Positions 55,199 through 64,000 of a stretch of 64,000 nt of DNA are shown here, in pieces. Under the pieces are notes generated by a model. The model searched no databases, was not told the origin of the DNA, and worked only from the letters and a program-made list of their open reading frames with translations. Origin of the DNA: Streptomyces venezuelae (GTDB lineage Bacteria; Actinomycetota; Actinomycetes; Streptomycetales; Streptomycetaceae); the NCBI RefSeq assembly GCF_008642275.1, contig NZ_CP029189.1:5182501-5246500 (forward strand), in the 5' to 3' direction. Numbering within the stretch: position 1 is the first letter of the stretch; each line of letters begins with the position of its first letter. Made by a program: the position numbers and the translations under genes.

Positions 55199-56313
55199 CC
55201 GAGACGCCTGACACGAAGAAGCCGGAGACGGTGGTCATTCCCGCGCAGGCCACGGAGTCCCCCGAGGCCGAGGTCCTGCTCAAGGTCACCGGCCTGGAGA
55301 AGCACTTCCCGATCACCAAGGGGCTGATCCGGCGCCAGGTGGGCGCGGTCAAGGCCGTCGACGGCCTCGACTTCGACGTCCGGCGCGGGGAGACCCTCGG
55401 CATCGTCGGGGAGTCCGGCTGCGGGAAGTCGACCATGGGCCGGCTGATCACCCGGCTGCTGGAGCCGACCGGCGGGTCCATCGAGTTCGAGGGCAAGGAC
55501 ATCACGCACCTCGGGGTGTCGGGCATGCGCCCGCTGCGCCGCGACGTGCAGATGATCTTCCAGGACCCGTACGGCTCGCTGAATCCCCGCCACACGGTGG
55601 GCACCATCGTCAGCGCGCCGTTCAAGCTCCAGAAGGTCAGCCCGGAGGGCGGGCTCAAGGCGGAGGTCCAGCGGCTGCTCTCGCTCGTGGGCCTCAACCC
55701 CGAGCACTACAACCGCTACCCGCACGAGTTCTCCGGCGGCCAGCGCCAGCGCATCGGCATCGCGCGGGCCCTGGCGCTGAAGCCGAAGCTGGTGGTCGCG
55801 GACGAGCCCGTCTCGGCGCTGGACGTGTCGATCCAGGCCCAGGTGGTGAACCTGCTGGACGACCTCCAGGACGAGCTCGGCCTCACCTACGTGATCATCG
55901 CGCACGACCTGTCGGTCATCCGGCACGTCTCGGACCGCATCGCGGTGATGTACCTCGGCAAGATGGTCGAGCTGGCCGACAACAAGTCGCTGTACGGGGC
56001 GCCCATGCACCCGTACACCACCGCCCTGATGTCGGCCGTGCCGGTGCCCGACCCGAGGCGGCGCGGGGCCAAGAGCGGCCGCATCCTGCTCAAGGGCGAC
56101 GTCCCGTCGCCGATCTCGCCGCCGAGCGGCTGCCGCTTCCACACCCGGTGCTGGAAGGCGACGCAGATCTGCGCGACGCAGGAACCGCCGCTGCTGGCGC
56201 TGAAGCCGGGCCACCAGGTGGCCTGCCACCACCCGGAGAACGCCCCCGACCAGGCACCGGGCGACAAGCCCCTGCCGGGCGCGGCGGACGCGGTGGCCAA
56301 GGTCACGGAGTAA
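55195..56313 (+). CDS. Oligopeptide ABC transporter ATPase (OppF type)
   Basis: The 372-residue second ATPase has Walker [15 protein letters not shown], signature [16 protein letters not shown], Walker [14 protein letters not shown], and [15 protein letters not shown]. The C-terminal domain has [16 protein letters not shown] and VACHHPE, again candidate cluster cysteines. The [21 protein letters not shown] opening is typical of OppF. The GTG at 55195 overlaps the OppD stop by four bases. It pairs with OppD to form the ATPase heterodimer, and a clear terminator closes the operon. Confidence 0.95.
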   Translation: MTETPDTKKPETVVIPAQATESPEAEVLLKVTGLEKHFPITKGLIRRQVGAVKAVDGLDFDVRRGETLGIVGESGCGKSTMGRLITRLLEPTGGSIEFEGKDITHLGVSGMRPLRRDVQMIFQDPYGSLNPRHTVGTIVSAPFKLQKVSPEGGLKAEVQRLLSLVGLNPEHYNRYPHEFSGGQRQRIGIARALALKPKLVVADEPVSALDVSIQAQVVNLLDDLQDELGLTYVIIAHDLSVIRHVSDRIAVMYLGKMVELADNKSLYGAPMHPYTTALMSAVPVPDPRRRGAKSGRILLKGDVPSPISPPSGCRFHTRCWKATQICATQEPPLLALKPGHQVACHHPENAPDQAPGDKPLPGAADAVAKVTE

Positions 56314-56329
56314 CCGCTGCGGCGGCCAC

Positions 56330-56357
56330 GGCCCTGCCCGGTGATCCGGGCAGGGCC
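56330..56357 (+). terminator. Hairpin terminator of the transporter operon
   Basis: GGCCCTGCCCGG and CCGGGCAGGGCC form a perfect 12-base stem with a 4-base loop, 17 bases past the OppF stop. Confidence 0.82.
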
Positions 56358-56366
56358 GCACGCGTT

Positions 56367-56412
56367 CAGCCCCGCCGGCCTTTGAGGCGCCGGGTCCGGG
56401 GCGGCGCCCCGG
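56367..56412. repeat. Degenerate copy of the dispersed palindromic element
   Basis: CAGCCCCGCCGGCCTTTGAG and the following bases match the right arm of the palindrome at 21742-21770, with a few changes. The opposite arm is missing, so it may be a decayed half-element. It lies immediately after the operon terminator. Confidence 0.6.
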
Positions 56413-56565
56413 CAGTGGCGCCGCACGGCACCACAGTCCGCTGCCGGCAGCGCGCAGCCTGCGGGCCGCGGCAGGTGCCCCTTCACCCGGCGGGAGCCGA
56501 GCGGCACACCCGGTCTCGGCGGAGCCCCGCATTCCGTCGAGCCCGCCGCAGGCGACAATGGCCCG

Positions 56566-57222
56566 GTGCTCCACGATCTCTTCCCGCCCGGGATCCAGCA
56601 TGCCCTGGACCTCGCCGGCATCTTCGTCTTCGCCACCGCGGGCGCCCTGCTCGCCGTCCGCAAGAACTTCGACGTCTTCGGCATCGCCGTCCTCGCGCTC
56701 GTCACGGCCCTGGGCGGCGGTCTCTTCCGGGACCTCGTCATCGGCGCCGTGCCGCCCGCAGCCTTCGGCGAGCTCAGCTTCTTCGTGACCCCGCTGGTCG
56801 CGGCCGCGATCGTCTACTTCCTGCACCCCGAGGTACAGCGGATCAACCGCGCCATCAACGTCTTCGACGCGGCCGGCCTCGGACTGTTCTGCGTGACGGG
56901 TACGACCAAGGCCTACGAGTACGGCCTCGGCCTGACCGCTTCCGCGGCGCTCGGCGTGATGACGGCCGTCGGCGGCGGCGTCGTGCGTGACGTCCTGGTC
57001 AACGAGGTGCCCTCGCTGCTGCGCGACCGTGAGATGTACGCCGTCCCCGCGCTGGTCGGTGCCTCGATGGTGGCCGTCTTCATCAGCCTGCACGCCCTGA
57101 ACGGCATCACCACCGGCCTCGCGATCGTCACCACCTTCGTTCTGCGTCTCCTCGCCATGCGCTACCACTGGCGGGCACCGCTGGCCTGGAACAGGCGTTC
57201 GTCCGTGGCCGAAGAGCCGTAA
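56566..57222 (+). CDS. TRIC / UPF0126 family membrane channel
   Basis: The 218-residue membrane protein has seven predicted helices in two inverted repeats. The duplicated signature is VTALGGGLFRDLVIGAVPP and MTAVGGGVVRDVLVNEVPS (GGGxxRD). Prokaryotic TRIC homologs are trimeric cation channels, possibly for potassium. The GTG at 56566 gives standard length (start LHDLFPPGIQHALDLAG); the ribosome site is weak. It is monocistronic between the transporter and thioesterase genes. Confidence 0.92.
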   Translation: MLHDLFPPGIQHALDLAGIFVFATAGALLAVRKNFDVFGIAVLALVTALGGGLFRDLVIGAVPPAAFGELSFFVTPLVAAAIVYFLHPEVQRINRAINVFDAAGLGLFCVTGTTKAYEYGLGLTASAALGVMTAVGGGVVRDVLVNEVPSLLRDREMYAVPALVGASMVAVFISLHALNGITTGLAIVTTFVLRLLAMRYHWRAPLAWNRRSSVAEEP

Positions 57223-57231
57223 CCAAAGAAA

Positions 57232-57262
57232 GCTACCGCTTAGTAGCAAGCCGGTGTACCGT
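57232..57262 (+). promoter_or_regulatory. Palindrome and leaderless promoter of the thioesterase gene
   Basis: GCTAC-CGCTTA-GTAGC (57232-57247) is an inverted repeat of operator size. TACCGT (TANNNT, 57257-57262) follows 9 bases later and ends 7 bases before the ATG at 57270, with no ribosome site, so the mRNA is probably leaderless and the palindrome could overlap RNA polymerase. Confidence 0.45.
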
Positions 57263-57269
57263 CGTTCGC

Positions 57270-58127
57270 ATGTCACACGCAGCTGCCAAGGCATCCATCG
57301 GCGACAGTGAGTTCGACCGCGACACCGCCATCACCGCACGCGCGGGCGAGCCCGGGGTCTACGACGCGGAACTCTCCGCCGGCTGGACGATCATCGCCGC
57401 CGTGAACGGCGGCTACCTGCTGGCCCTGGTCGGCCGGGCCCTGTCGGCGGCCCTCCCGCACCCGGACCCGTTCACCGTCTCCGCGCACTACCTGACCTCC
57501 TCCGTGCCCGGCCCCGCCGTGATCCGCACCCAGGTCGTCCGCGTCGGGCGCACCCTCTCCACCGGCCAGGCCTCGCTGTTCCAGTACGACGAGAGCGGCG
57601 CCGAGATCGAGCGCATCCGCGTCCTCGCCTCCTACGGCGACCTCGCGGCCCTGCCGGACGACGTACGCACCGTCGCCGTGCCGCCCGCCATCCCCGCCTA
57701 CGAGGACTGCATCGGCCCCGAGGCCGGCCCCGCGCCGATCCCCGGCAGCTCCGCCATCGTGGACCGGCTCCGGCTCCGGCTGGACCCGGCGACCGCCGGA
57801 TGGGCCGTCGGAGCGCCCTCCGGCAAGGGCGAGATGCGGGCCTGGTTCGAGCTGGCCGACGGCCGCGACGCCGACCCGCTCTCCATGCTCCTGGCCGTCG
57901 ACGCGCTGCCGCCGACCGCCTTCGACCTGGGCCTGGTGGCCTGGACCCCGACGGTGGAACTCACCACCCACGTCCGCCGCCGCCCGGCCCCCGGCCCGCT
58001 CCGGGTCTCCATCACCACCCGCAACCTCGCCGGCGGCTTCCTGGAGGAGGACGCCGAGGTCTGGGACTCCTCGGACCACCTGGTCGCGCAGTCCCGCCAA
58101 CTGGCCCGCGCCCTGCGCCCGGCCTGA
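57270..58127 (+). CDS. Acyl-CoA thioesterase-like double hotdog protein
   Basis: The 285-residue cytosolic protein has two hotdog halves. The first has GWTIIAAVNGGYLLALVGRAL and PFTVSAHYLTSSVPGPAV. The second has MRAWFELADGRDADPLSMLLAVDALPP and RRRPAPGPLRVSITTRNLAGGFLEEDAEVWD. It resembles TesB/acyl-CoA thioesterase family members that hydrolyse acyl-CoA. The ATG at 57270 is next to a leaderless-type promoter and an operator-like palindrome, so a fatty-acid-responsive repressor is plausible. Substrate length is unknown. Confidence 0.88.
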   Translation: MSHAAAKASIGDSEFDRDTAITARAGEPGVYDAELSAGWTIIAAVNGGYLLALVGRALSAALPHPDPFTVSAHYLTSSVPGPAVIRTQVVRVGRTLSTGQASLFQYDESGAEIERIRVLASYGDLAALPDDVRTVAVPPAIPAYEDCIGPEAGPAPIPGSSAIVDRLRLRLDPATAGWAVGAPSGKGEMRAWFELADGRDADPLSMLLAVDALPPTAFDLGLVAWTPTVELTTHVRRRPAPGPLRVSITTRNLAGGFLEEDAEVWDSSDHLVAQSRQLARALRPA

Positions 58128-58230
58128 CGCCGGCCCGGCCGGCGAGGCACCCCCCGCAGGGCGCCCTGCCGGCCGTCACGGGGCACCGCGGCGCGAGCGG
58201 CCACCGGCGGGCTCGTAGAATCGGGGGATC

Positions 58231-59394
58231 ATGGCCTACCTCGACCACGCCGCCACCACCCCGATGCTGCCGGAGGCCGCCGCGGCGATGACCGCGCAGT
58301 TCGCCGCCACGGGGAACGCCTCCTCCCTGCACGCCGCGGGCCGCCGGGCCCGCCGTACCGTGGAGGAGGCCCGCGAGGCCTTCGCCGAGGCGGTCGGCGC
58401 CCGCCCCAGCGAGGTGGTCTTCACCGCCGGCGGCACGGAGGCCGACAACCTCGCCGTCAAGGGCCTCTACTGGGCCCGGCGCGACGCCGACCCCGCCCGG
58501 ACCCGGGTCATCGCCAGCCCGGTCGAGCACCACGCCGTGCTCGACGCCGTGCACTGGCTCGCCGAGCACGAGGGCGCGCAGGTCGACTACCTGCCCGTGG
58601 ACCGCTACGGGCGGGTCCACGCCGACGCCTTCCGCGAAGCCGTCGAGCGCAACCCCGACGACGTGGCCCTGGCCACCGTCATGTGGGCCAACAACGAGAT
58701 CGGCACCGTCATGCCGGTCCACGAACTGGCCGCCGTCGCCCGCGCGTACGGGATCCCGCTGCACTCCGACGCCGTCCAGGCCCTCGGTCAGCTCGACGTC
58801 CACTTCGGTGACAGCGGCCTCGCGGCCATGACCGTCAGCGGCCACAAGGTCGGCGGCCCCTACGGCATCGGCGCACTGCTGCTCGGCCGCGACCAGAGCC
58901 CCGTACCCGTCCTGCACGGCGGCGGCCAGGAGCGGCACGTCCGCTCCGGCACCCTCGACGTGCCGGCGATCGCCGCTTTCGCCGTGGCCGCGGTCCTCGC
59001 CGTCGAACGGCGTGAGCGGTTCGCCACCGAGATCGGCGCCCTGCGCGACGAGCTGGTCGCCGCCGTCCGGGCGGCCGTGCCCGACGCCGTTCTCGGGGGA
59101 GACCCCGACGAGCGGCTCCCCGCCAACGCCCACTTCAGCTTCCCCGGCTGCGAGGGCGACTCGCTGCTGCTCCTGCTGGACGCACAGGGCATCGAATGCT
59201 CCACCGGCTCCGCCTGCACCGCCGGCGTGGCCCAGCCCAGCCACGTCCTGCTGGCCGCCGGCACCGACCCGCAGCTGGCCCGCGGCACCCTGCGGTTCTC
59301 CCTCGGCCACACCTCCACCAGGGAGGACGTCGCGGCCCTGGCCGCCGCCATCGGCCCGGCGGTCGAGCGCGCCCGCACGGCGGGCCTCAGCTAG
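58231..59394 (+). CDS. Cysteine desulfurase (NifS/IscS type)
   Basis: The 387-residue class V aminotransferase removes sulfur from cysteine as a persulfide using PLP. The opening [15 protein letters not shown] is typical. The PLP lysine is in [17 protein letters not shown] and the catalytic cysteine in [13 protein letters not shown]. The His in PVEHHAVLD is conserved. The ATG at 58231 follows GGGGGATC and a -10-like TAGAAT at 58216. It very likely supplies sulfur for mnmA at 60123. Its 3' end overlaps the antisense amidase gene by 8 bases. Confidence 0.95.
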   Translation: MAYLDHAATTPMLPEAAAAMTAQFAATGNASSLHAAGRRARRTVEEAREAFAEAVGARPSEVVFTAGGTEADNLAVKGLYWARRDADPARTRVIASPVEHHAVLDAVHWLAEHEGAQVDYLPVDRYGRVHADAFREAVERNPDDVALATVMWANNEIGTVMPVHELAAVARAYGIPLHSDAVQALGQLDVHFGDSGLAAMTVSGHKVGGPYGIGALLLGRDQSPVPVLHGGGQERHVRSGTLDVPAIAAFAVAAVLAVERRERFATEIGALRDELVAAVRAAVPDAVLGGDPDERLPANAHFSFPGCEGDSLLLLLDAQGIECSTGSACTAGVAQPSHVLLAAGTDPQLARGTLRFSLGHTSTREDVAALAAAIGPAVERARTAGLS

Positions 59395-60061
59395 GGCCGT
59401 CCAGGGCCGCCCGGACCAGGCCGATGTAGCGGTTCCAGTCCCAGTGGCGGCCGGGGTCGGTGTGGTCGGCGCCCGGGACCTCGGAGTGGCCGACGATGTG
59501 CTTACGGTCCGCCGGTATGCCGTACCGGCGGCAGACGTCGGCCGCCAGCCGGGCCGAAGCCGCGTACATCGCGTCCGTGAAGTCCTGCGGACGGTCCACG
59601 AAACCCACGTGCTCGATGCCCACACTGCGCTCGTTCATCGAGCGGCTGCCCGAGTGGAAGGCCACGTCCAGCTCGCGCACCATCTGCTCGACGTGCCCGT
59701 CCCCGCGCACTATGTAGTGCGCCGACGCCTTGTGCCACGGGTTCCTGAAGGCGTCCACCGAGGACGCGAAGCCGCCCTGCGTGACATGCACGACGATCCG
59801 GTCCACCCGGTAGTCGGCCGGGCGGTCCGCCTTGCGCCAGTTCGCCGGCGAAGCCGACGTCCAGCTCGCGCCCGCGTGGTCGAGCTCGCCCTCCTTGCGC
59901 GGCTTGTCCACACCCGGGATCAGCCACCAGGCACGGCCGATCTCCTCCCGGCCGGCCACCGCGGCCACCGCGAAGACCCCGAGCCCGCCGAAGAGCACGG
60001 CCCTGCGGGTCCGCCCCGGCGCCTTCTTCCCCTTGTTCCCCTGCTCGACGATGTGATCCAC
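59387..60061 (-). CDS. Exported N-acetylmuramoyl-L-alanine amidase (Amidase_2)
   Basis: The 224-residue product has a likely twin-arginine signal: [20 protein letters not shown]. The zinc amidase domain (about 75-220) shows [40 protein letters not shown] and [21 protein letters not shown], with the expected zinc histidines and a catalytic Glu. It cleaves peptidoglycan stem peptides from MurNAc. The start is uncertain: the GTG at 60061 is the only near start in frame, with GGGGGG too close upstream. It is antisense between cysteine desulfurase and mnmA. Confidence 0.9.
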   Translation of the reverse strand: MDHIVEQGNKGKKAPGRTRRAVLFGGLGVFAVAAVAGREEIGRAWWLIPGVDKPRKEGELDHAGASWTSASPANWRKADRPADYRVDRIVVHVTQGGFASSVDAFRNPWHKASAHYIVRGDGHVEQMVRELDVAFHSGSRSMNERSVGIEHVGFVDRPQDFTDAMYAASARLAADVCRRYGIPADRKHIVGHSEVPGADHTDPGRHWDWNRYIGLVRAALDGPS

Positions 60062-60106
60062 CCCCCGTACACCGACAACGCGCTGTGACCCCGCCCGGTT
60101 CCCCCG

Positions 60107-60112
60107 TACTCT
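60107..60112 (+). promoter_or_regulatory. Possible -10 box for mnmA
   Basis: TACTCT (TANNNT) ends 10 bases before the ATG at 60123, giving a leader of only a few bases. A GGACGG in the same stretch could serve as a weak ribosome site. Confidence 0.35.
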
Positions 60113-60122
60113 GGACGGTGCT

Positions 60123-61256
60123 ATGACTGAGAACCTCCCGCGCACCGCCCGTCCCCTTCGCGTCCTGGCCGCCATGTCCGGGGGCGTGGACTCCGCCGTC
60201 GCCGCCGCCCGCGCGGTCGAAGCCGGGCACGACGTGACCGGCGTCCACCTCGCGCTCTCCGCGAACCCCCAGTCCTTCCGGACCGGCGCCCGCGGCTGCT
60301 GCACCATCGAGGACTCCCGCGACGCCCGCCGGGCCGCGGACGTCATCGGCATCCCGTTCTACGTCTGGGACCTCGCCGAGCGCTTCCGCGAGGACGTCGT
60401 CGAGGACTTCATCTCCGAGTACGAGGCCGGGCGCACCCCGAACCCGTGCCTGCGCTGCAACGAGAAGATCAAGTTCGCGGCGCTGCTCGACAAGGCCCTC
60501 GCGCTCGGCTTCGACGCCGTCTGCACCGGGCACTACGCGACCGTCGTGCTCAACGGGGACGGCTCCCGCGAGCTGCACCGCGCCTCCGACATGGCCAAGG
60601 ACCAGTCGTACGTCCTAGGCGTCCTCGACGAGAAGCAGCTCGCCCACGCCCTCTTCCCGCTCGGCGACACCCTCACCACCAAGGAAGAGATCCGCGCCGA
60701 GGCCGAGGAGCGGGGGCTGGCCGTCGCGAAGAAGCCCGACAGCCACGACATCTGCTTCATCGCCGACGGCGACACCCAGGGCTTCCTCGCGAACCGCCTC
60801 GGCAAGGCCGAGGGCGACATCGTCGACGAGGCGACCGGCGAGAAGGTCGGCACCCACGACGGCGCCTTCGGCTTCACCATCGGCCAGCGCAAGGGCCTGC
60901 GCATCGGCCACCCGGCCCCCGACGGCAAGCCGCGCTACGTCCTCGACATCTCCCCGGTGAACAACACCGTCACCGTCGGCCCCGTCGAGGCCCTCGACGT
61001 CACCGCCCTCACCGCGATCCGTCCCCGCTGGTGCGGAGCCGTGGCCGCCGCCCCCGGCACCTACACCGCCCAGCTGCGCGCCCACGGCGGCGAGACCGAG
61101 GTCTTCGCCGAGGTCGTGGACGGCGAGCTGCGCGTCTCCTTCACCGAGCCGGTCCGGGGCGTGGCCCCCGGCCAGGCGATCGTGCTCTACGACGGCACCC
61201 GCGTGGTCGGCTCGGCCACCATCGCCACGACGACGCGGGCCGCCGCCACCGTCTGA
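60123..61256 (+). CDS. mnmA: tRNA 2-thiouridine(34) synthase
   Basis: The 377-residue enzyme thiolates U34 of tRNAs for Lys, Glu and Gln. PP-loop ATP site: [17 protein letters not shown]. Catalytic cysteines: first in [12 protein letters not shown] and second in [19 protein letters not shown]. The tRNA-binding HYATVV and the C-terminal RNA-binding barrel region (about 280-377) are present. Sulfur comes as persulfide, most likely from the cysteine desulfurase upstream, with the amidase gene antisense between. A long hairpin terminates it. Confidence 0.97.
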   Translation: MTENLPRTARPLRVLAAMSGGVDSAVAAARAVEAGHDVTGVHLALSANPQSFRTGARGCCTIEDSRDARRAADVIGIPFYVWDLAERFREDVVEDFISEYEAGRTPNPCLRCNEKIKFAALLDKALALGFDAVCTGHYATVVLNGDGSRELHRASDMAKDQSYVLGVLDEKQLAHALFPLGDTLTTKEEIRAEAEERGLAVAKKPDSHDICFIADGDTQGFLANRLGKAEGDIVDEATGEKVGTHDGAFGFTIGQRKGLRIGHPAPDGKPRYVLDISPVNNTVTVGPVEALDVTALTAIRPRWCGAVAAAPGTYTAQLRAHGGETEVFAEVVDGELRVSFTEPVRGVAPGQAIVLYDGTRVVGSATIATTTRAAATV

Positions 61257-61279
61257 GCAGTACCCCGCGAGCACGGCAC

Positions 61280-61316
61280 GACACCGCGGCCCGTCCCCCG
61301 GGCGGGCCGCGGTGTC
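61280..61316. terminator. Convergent hairpin terminator after mnmA
   Basis: GACACCGCGGCCCG and CGGGCCGCGGTGTC pair over 14 bases with a 9-base loop. It lies 24 bases past mnmA and just before the end of the convergent hydrolase gene. Confidence 0.8.
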
Positions 61317-61328
61317 ATGCCGTCCGGA

Positions 61329-62102
61329 TCAGACGGCCGGGTACCAGACGGTCCCGCTGCCGCCGTGCCGGGCGAGGGTGCTCGCGATGATCTCGCCCTC
61401 CCGGAAGTAGCGCGGGTGCTGCTGGAGGAAGCCGGGGAAGGAGTCCAGGGACGTCGCGTCACAGACCCCGTCGGTCCTGATGCAGTGGCGCTGGACCGGG
61501 ACACCGGGGAACACCTCCGGCCCGGTGCCGGGGGAGTACGCCACGAACGGGACGAGGACCCCCTGGGGGACCAGGCGCCAGAAACCGGTTCCGGGCTGCA
61601 TCGGGTCGGAGTAGAGCATGCCGTCGACCCGGTCGCGCGGCACCTCGGTGCCGTTGCCGGCGATCGTCTGGAGCAACAGGTCGGCGACCCAGGCGCCCTG
61701 GGAGTAGCCGGCGATCGTGAAGGTCGCGGACGGGTCGGCCCGGTAGGCGTTCTCCAGAGCGGCCCTGGCGTTCCAGTAGCCCTGGTTGACGCTGTCGCCG
61801 AAGCTCGGCGCGAAGGGGGCCGGCTGTTCGTTGTGGCTGCCGACGAACGGGCCGCCGCTGGCGACGTAGCAGACCGGAATCGCGATGCCCCCGTCCAGAT
61901 GCCGGTTCGCGGCGTCGAAGCTCGTGGTGCAGCCGGGGGCGTCCGCGGCCGCCCCCGTACCGCCGATCTGGATGTAGTAGTGGTTCGCCGGAGCGGCGTG
62001 CGCGGTGCTCGGCGCGGCCACGGCCCCGGCGAGCAGGAGGACCGTCGACGCGACGACGGACTTGAGGCGGCGGGCGAACCTGCGCGGCTTCCTGGTGGAC
62101 AT
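61329..62102 (-). CDS. Secreted alpha/beta hydrolase (PE-PPE / cutinase-like)
   Basis: The 257-residue product has a signal peptide (LKSVVASTVLLLAGAVA, cleavage near AHA). The mature domain begins NHYYIQIGGTG, as in PE-PPE domains. The nucleophile elbow is IAGYSQGAWVADLLLQ (GxSxG). RDRVDGMLYSDPMQPG and a disulfide-capable pair in HCIRTDGVCD follow. It is probably an extracellular esterase or lipase. The ATG at 62102 has AAGGGGAG 9 bases upstream. It is divergent from the HTH-NACHT gene across about 200 bases. Confidence 0.85.
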   Translation of the reverse strand: MSTRKPRRFARRLKSVVASTVLLLAGAVAAPSTAHAAPANHYYIQIGGTGAAADAPGCTTSFDAANRHLDGGIAIPVCYVASGGPFVGSHNEQPAPFAPSFGDSVNQGYWNARAALENAYRADPSATFTIAGYSQGAWVADLLLQTIAGNGTEVPRDRVDGMLYSDPMQPGTGFWRLVPQGVLVPFVAYSPGTGPEVFPGVPVQRHCIRTDGVCDATSLDSFPGFLQQHPRYFREGEIIASTLARHGGSGTVWYPAV

Positions 62103-62304
62103 ACGAGTCGACTCCCCTTGGGTCAAGGCGGGCACCGCGTCGGGTGCGGCGGCCGGCACTCATCGTGGTGTTCGCGCTGGTCGGGGGACCATGCCCGCAA
62201 CCGGCCATATGTGGCCGGTCGGCGGTACCCCGTGGTTTGACCGGGATCCGGGAGGACATCGGACCCAAGTGGCAGGGTCGTCGTCGAGGGGGAAGGGCGG
62301 GCAA

Positions 62305-64000
62305 GTGGGCAGCCGGTTCGGTGCGTTGCTCCGCGGGTTGCGGCACGAGGCGGGGATGACGCAGGAGCAGTTGGCCGAGCGGTCCCGGCTCGGGGTCCGC
62401 ACCATCCACCGGCTGGAGACCGGCAAACCCACCGACGCGCGGATGGGAACGGTGAGGCAGGTCGCGCACGCGCTGGCCGACGAGCTGAAGCGCGACCGGG
62501 ACGCGCTCTGGACGGACCTGCTGGCAGCCCACCGCGGCAACGGAGCCGCCGCCGGGCAGGACCCGCGCGCCGCCGCTCCCGCTCCCGCTCCGGCGCCGCA
62601 GCAGAAGGAGACGGCGGAGGAGGAAGCGGCCGAGCTGGCGGCGGCCGAGGGGGCGGCGGCGCTTGAACGGGCGCCCGAACCGGACCGTCCGGACCGTCCG
62701 GTGCCGCACCGCACCCTGCCGACGTCCCGGGGCACCCTGGCCGAGGCCGCCGGGTCGCTCGCCCACGACGTCTACGGCCGCTGCATCCGCGAGGAGGAAC
62801 AGCGCCGCGTCCACGACCCGTTCCCGCTGCCCGTGCGCTGGCGCTCGGCCCCCGCCGACCTGATGGACCACTGGGACAACATCCGCGGCACCCCGCCCGG
62901 GGCCGCCCTCGGCCCGCTGTCCCTGGACGGCGGCCTCACGGACATCGCCGACGTCTACCGGCGCGTCCGCTCCGGGCGGCTGGTGGTGCTCGGCCGGGCC
63001 GGCTCCGGCAAGACCGTCCTCGTCCTGCGGTTCGTCCTCGACCACCTCGCGGCGCGCTCCGACGCCGAACCCGTGCCCGTGGTCTTCAGCATGGGATCGT
63101 GGGACCCGACCGGCACCGCCCTGCGCGACTGGCTGATCGCCCGCCTGCTGCGCGACCACCCGAACCTCGGCGCGCTCGCCCCCGGCGGTTCGACCCTCGC
63201 CGCCGCCCTGGTGGACGCCGGATGGATCCTGCCGGTCCTGGACGGATTCGACGAGATGGCCACCGGGCTGCTCGGCGTCGCCCTGCGCGAACTCAACGCG
63301 AGCTCCCTGCCGCTGCTGCTGACCAGCCGCACCGAGCAGTTCACCGAGGCCGTCGGGGTGGAGGTGCTCCGCCGGACCGCGGGCATCGAGCTGCTGGACC
63401 TGGACGCCGACGACCTGGTCCACTACCTGCCCCGCACCGCTCGCCCGGGCGCGCCGGCCGGCGGGGCGGGCCCGGAGCGCCGCGACGGCCCGGGCGGCCG
63501 GGCCGCCACCGGGTGGGACCCCGTCCTGGAGCGGCTGCGCACCGGCCCGGGCGACGGGCCGGGCACCCGGCTCAGGGCCGTGCTGAGCACCCCGCTGATG
63601 GTCCTGCTCGCCCGGACCGCCTACAGCGACACCCCGGCCCAGGATCCGGCGGAGCTGCTGGACGAGGCCCGCTTCCCGACCCCCGAGGCCATCGAGGAGC
63701 ATCTGCTGGCCGGGTTCGTACCGAGCGTCTACCGGTCCCTGCCCGTGGCCGTCCCGGGTGCCCGACGCGGGCGCGGACCGCGTACATGGGACCCGTACCG
63801 CGCCCGGCGCTACCTGGGCCACCTCGCCGACCACCTGGACCGGCCCGGGCGCCGCGCGGGCCAGGACCTCGCGTGGTGGCAGCTGCGCGACTCGCTGCCG
63901 CCGTCCTCGCGGATCCTGGCCGTCGTCCTCGCCTGCTCCCTGGTCACCGCCGTCGCCGACTGGCTCGTCTTCCCGGCCAAGAACCTGGCCGCGGGCCGCG
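62305..64000 (+). CDS. HTH-NACHT ATPase with membrane segment, N-terminal part
   Basis: At least 565 residues are open to the right edge, so the stop and C-terminus are missing. The N-terminus (about 1-70) is an XRE-type HTH: GMTQEQLAERSRLGVRTIHR. An Ala/Pro/Glu-rich linker (about 75-145) leads to a NACHT module: Walker A GRAGSGKT (residues 230-237), Walker B as LPVLDGFDEM (about 308-317), and LLLTSRTEQF as a sensor. A membrane helix, ILAVVLACSLVTAVADWLVF, starts near 537. The GTG at 62305 follows AAGGGCGGG. Related Streptomyces proteins are common and unassigned; bacterial NACHT proteins include anti-phage sensors. Confidence 0.85.
   Translation, partial: MGSRFGALLRGLRHEAGMTQEQLAERSRLGVRTIHRLETGKPTDARMGTVRQVAHALADELKRDRDALWTDLLAAHRGNGAAAGQDPRAAAPAPAPAPQQKETAEEEAAELAAAEGAAALERAPEPDRPDRPVPHRTLPTSRGTLAEAAGSLAHDVYGRCIREEEQRRVHDPFPLPVRWRSAPADLMDHWDNIRGTPPGAALGPLSLDGGLTDIADVYRRVRSGRLVVLGRAGSGKTVLVLRFVLDHLAARSDAEPVPVVFSMGSWDPTGTALRDWLIARLLRDHPNLGALAPGGSTLAAALVDAGWILPVLDGFDEMATGLLGVALRELNASSLPLLLTSRTEQFTEAVGVEVLRRTAGIELLDLDADDLVHYLPRTARPGAPAGGAGPERRDGPGGRAATGWDPVLERLRTGPGDGPGTRLRAVLSTPLMVLLARTAYSDTPAQDPAELLDEARFPTPEAIEEHLLAGFVPSVYRSLPVAVPGARRGRGPRTWDPYRARRYLGHLADHLDRPGRRAGQDLAWWQLRDSLPPSSRILAVVLACSLVTAVADWLVFPAKNLAAGR

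Overview
The window is high-GC actinobacterial DNA and almost certainly from a Streptomyces chromosome. Third codon positions are overwhelmingly G or C. GTG and TTG starts and ATGA/GTGA stop-start overlaps are common. The gene content is typical Streptomyces core: GlgE-type alpha-glucan genes, a gcvT-gcvH-glyA-sdaA block behind a glycine riboswitch, SseB-like twins, an Opp-type ABC transporter and mnmA. I saw no insertion sequence, prophage, CRISPR array, tRNA or rRNA gene. Function calls come from reading protein motifs by eye, not from database searches.

Layout. (1) 1-6472: treS (cut by the window edge) and glgE are overlapped on the minus strand, and glgP faces away from them. Together they make and break down alpha-glucan through trehalose, maltose and maltose-1-phosphate. 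(2) 6645-9788: a secreted protein with a 16-copy Thr-Gly-Asn repeat converges on a secreted M4 metalloprotease. (3) 10172-27410: a cell-surface polysaccharide cluster. It holds a polyisoprenyl-phosphate sugar transferase, fcl and gmd (GDP-fucose supply), a very large secreted propeller/LamG/DNRLRE protein, a lipoprotein, two glycosyltransferases, a WcaF-like acetyltransferase, a Wzy-like polymerase, a Wzx-like flippase, a Wzz/ATPase fusion, and a cytidylyltransferase facing a CDP-alcohol phosphotransferase. (4) 27521-29830: glgX debranching enzyme. (5) 30004-35041: two paralogous L,D-transpeptidase lipoproteins flank a secreted SpaA-domain protein that has a His/Lys-rich tail instead of a sortase signal.

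(6) 35128-42056: mixed metabolism and regulation. It includes an enoyl-CoA hydratase, a HATPase regulator, an unusually AT-rich gap followed by a degenerate polysaccharide deacetylase and a propeller lipoprotein, an EF-hand protein, a PadR regulator opposite a flavodoxin-like protein and a RibD/DHFR-fold reductase, and a secreted AMIN-like protein. (7) 42245-47065: the glycine and serine block sdaA-glyA-gcvH-gcvT, read leftwards from a tandem glycine riboswitch; a terminator separates glyA from sdaA. (8) 47257-49616: a small P-loop protein and two SseB-like proteins. (9) 50067-56313: a complete oligopeptide ABC transporter in the order C-A-B-D-F. (10) 56566-61256: a TRIC/UPF0126 channel, an acyl-CoA thioesterase, then cysteine desulfurase and mnmA (tRNA 2-thiolation) with a Tat-exported amidase gene antisense between them. 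(11) 61329-64000: a secreted PE-PPE/cutinase-like hydrolase, and a HTH-NACHT ATPase that runs off the right edge.

The most interesting material is the fucose-type polysaccharide locus, the transpeptidase-flanked isopeptide protein, the deacetylase that has lost its catalytic aspartates, and the partial HTH-NACHT protein.
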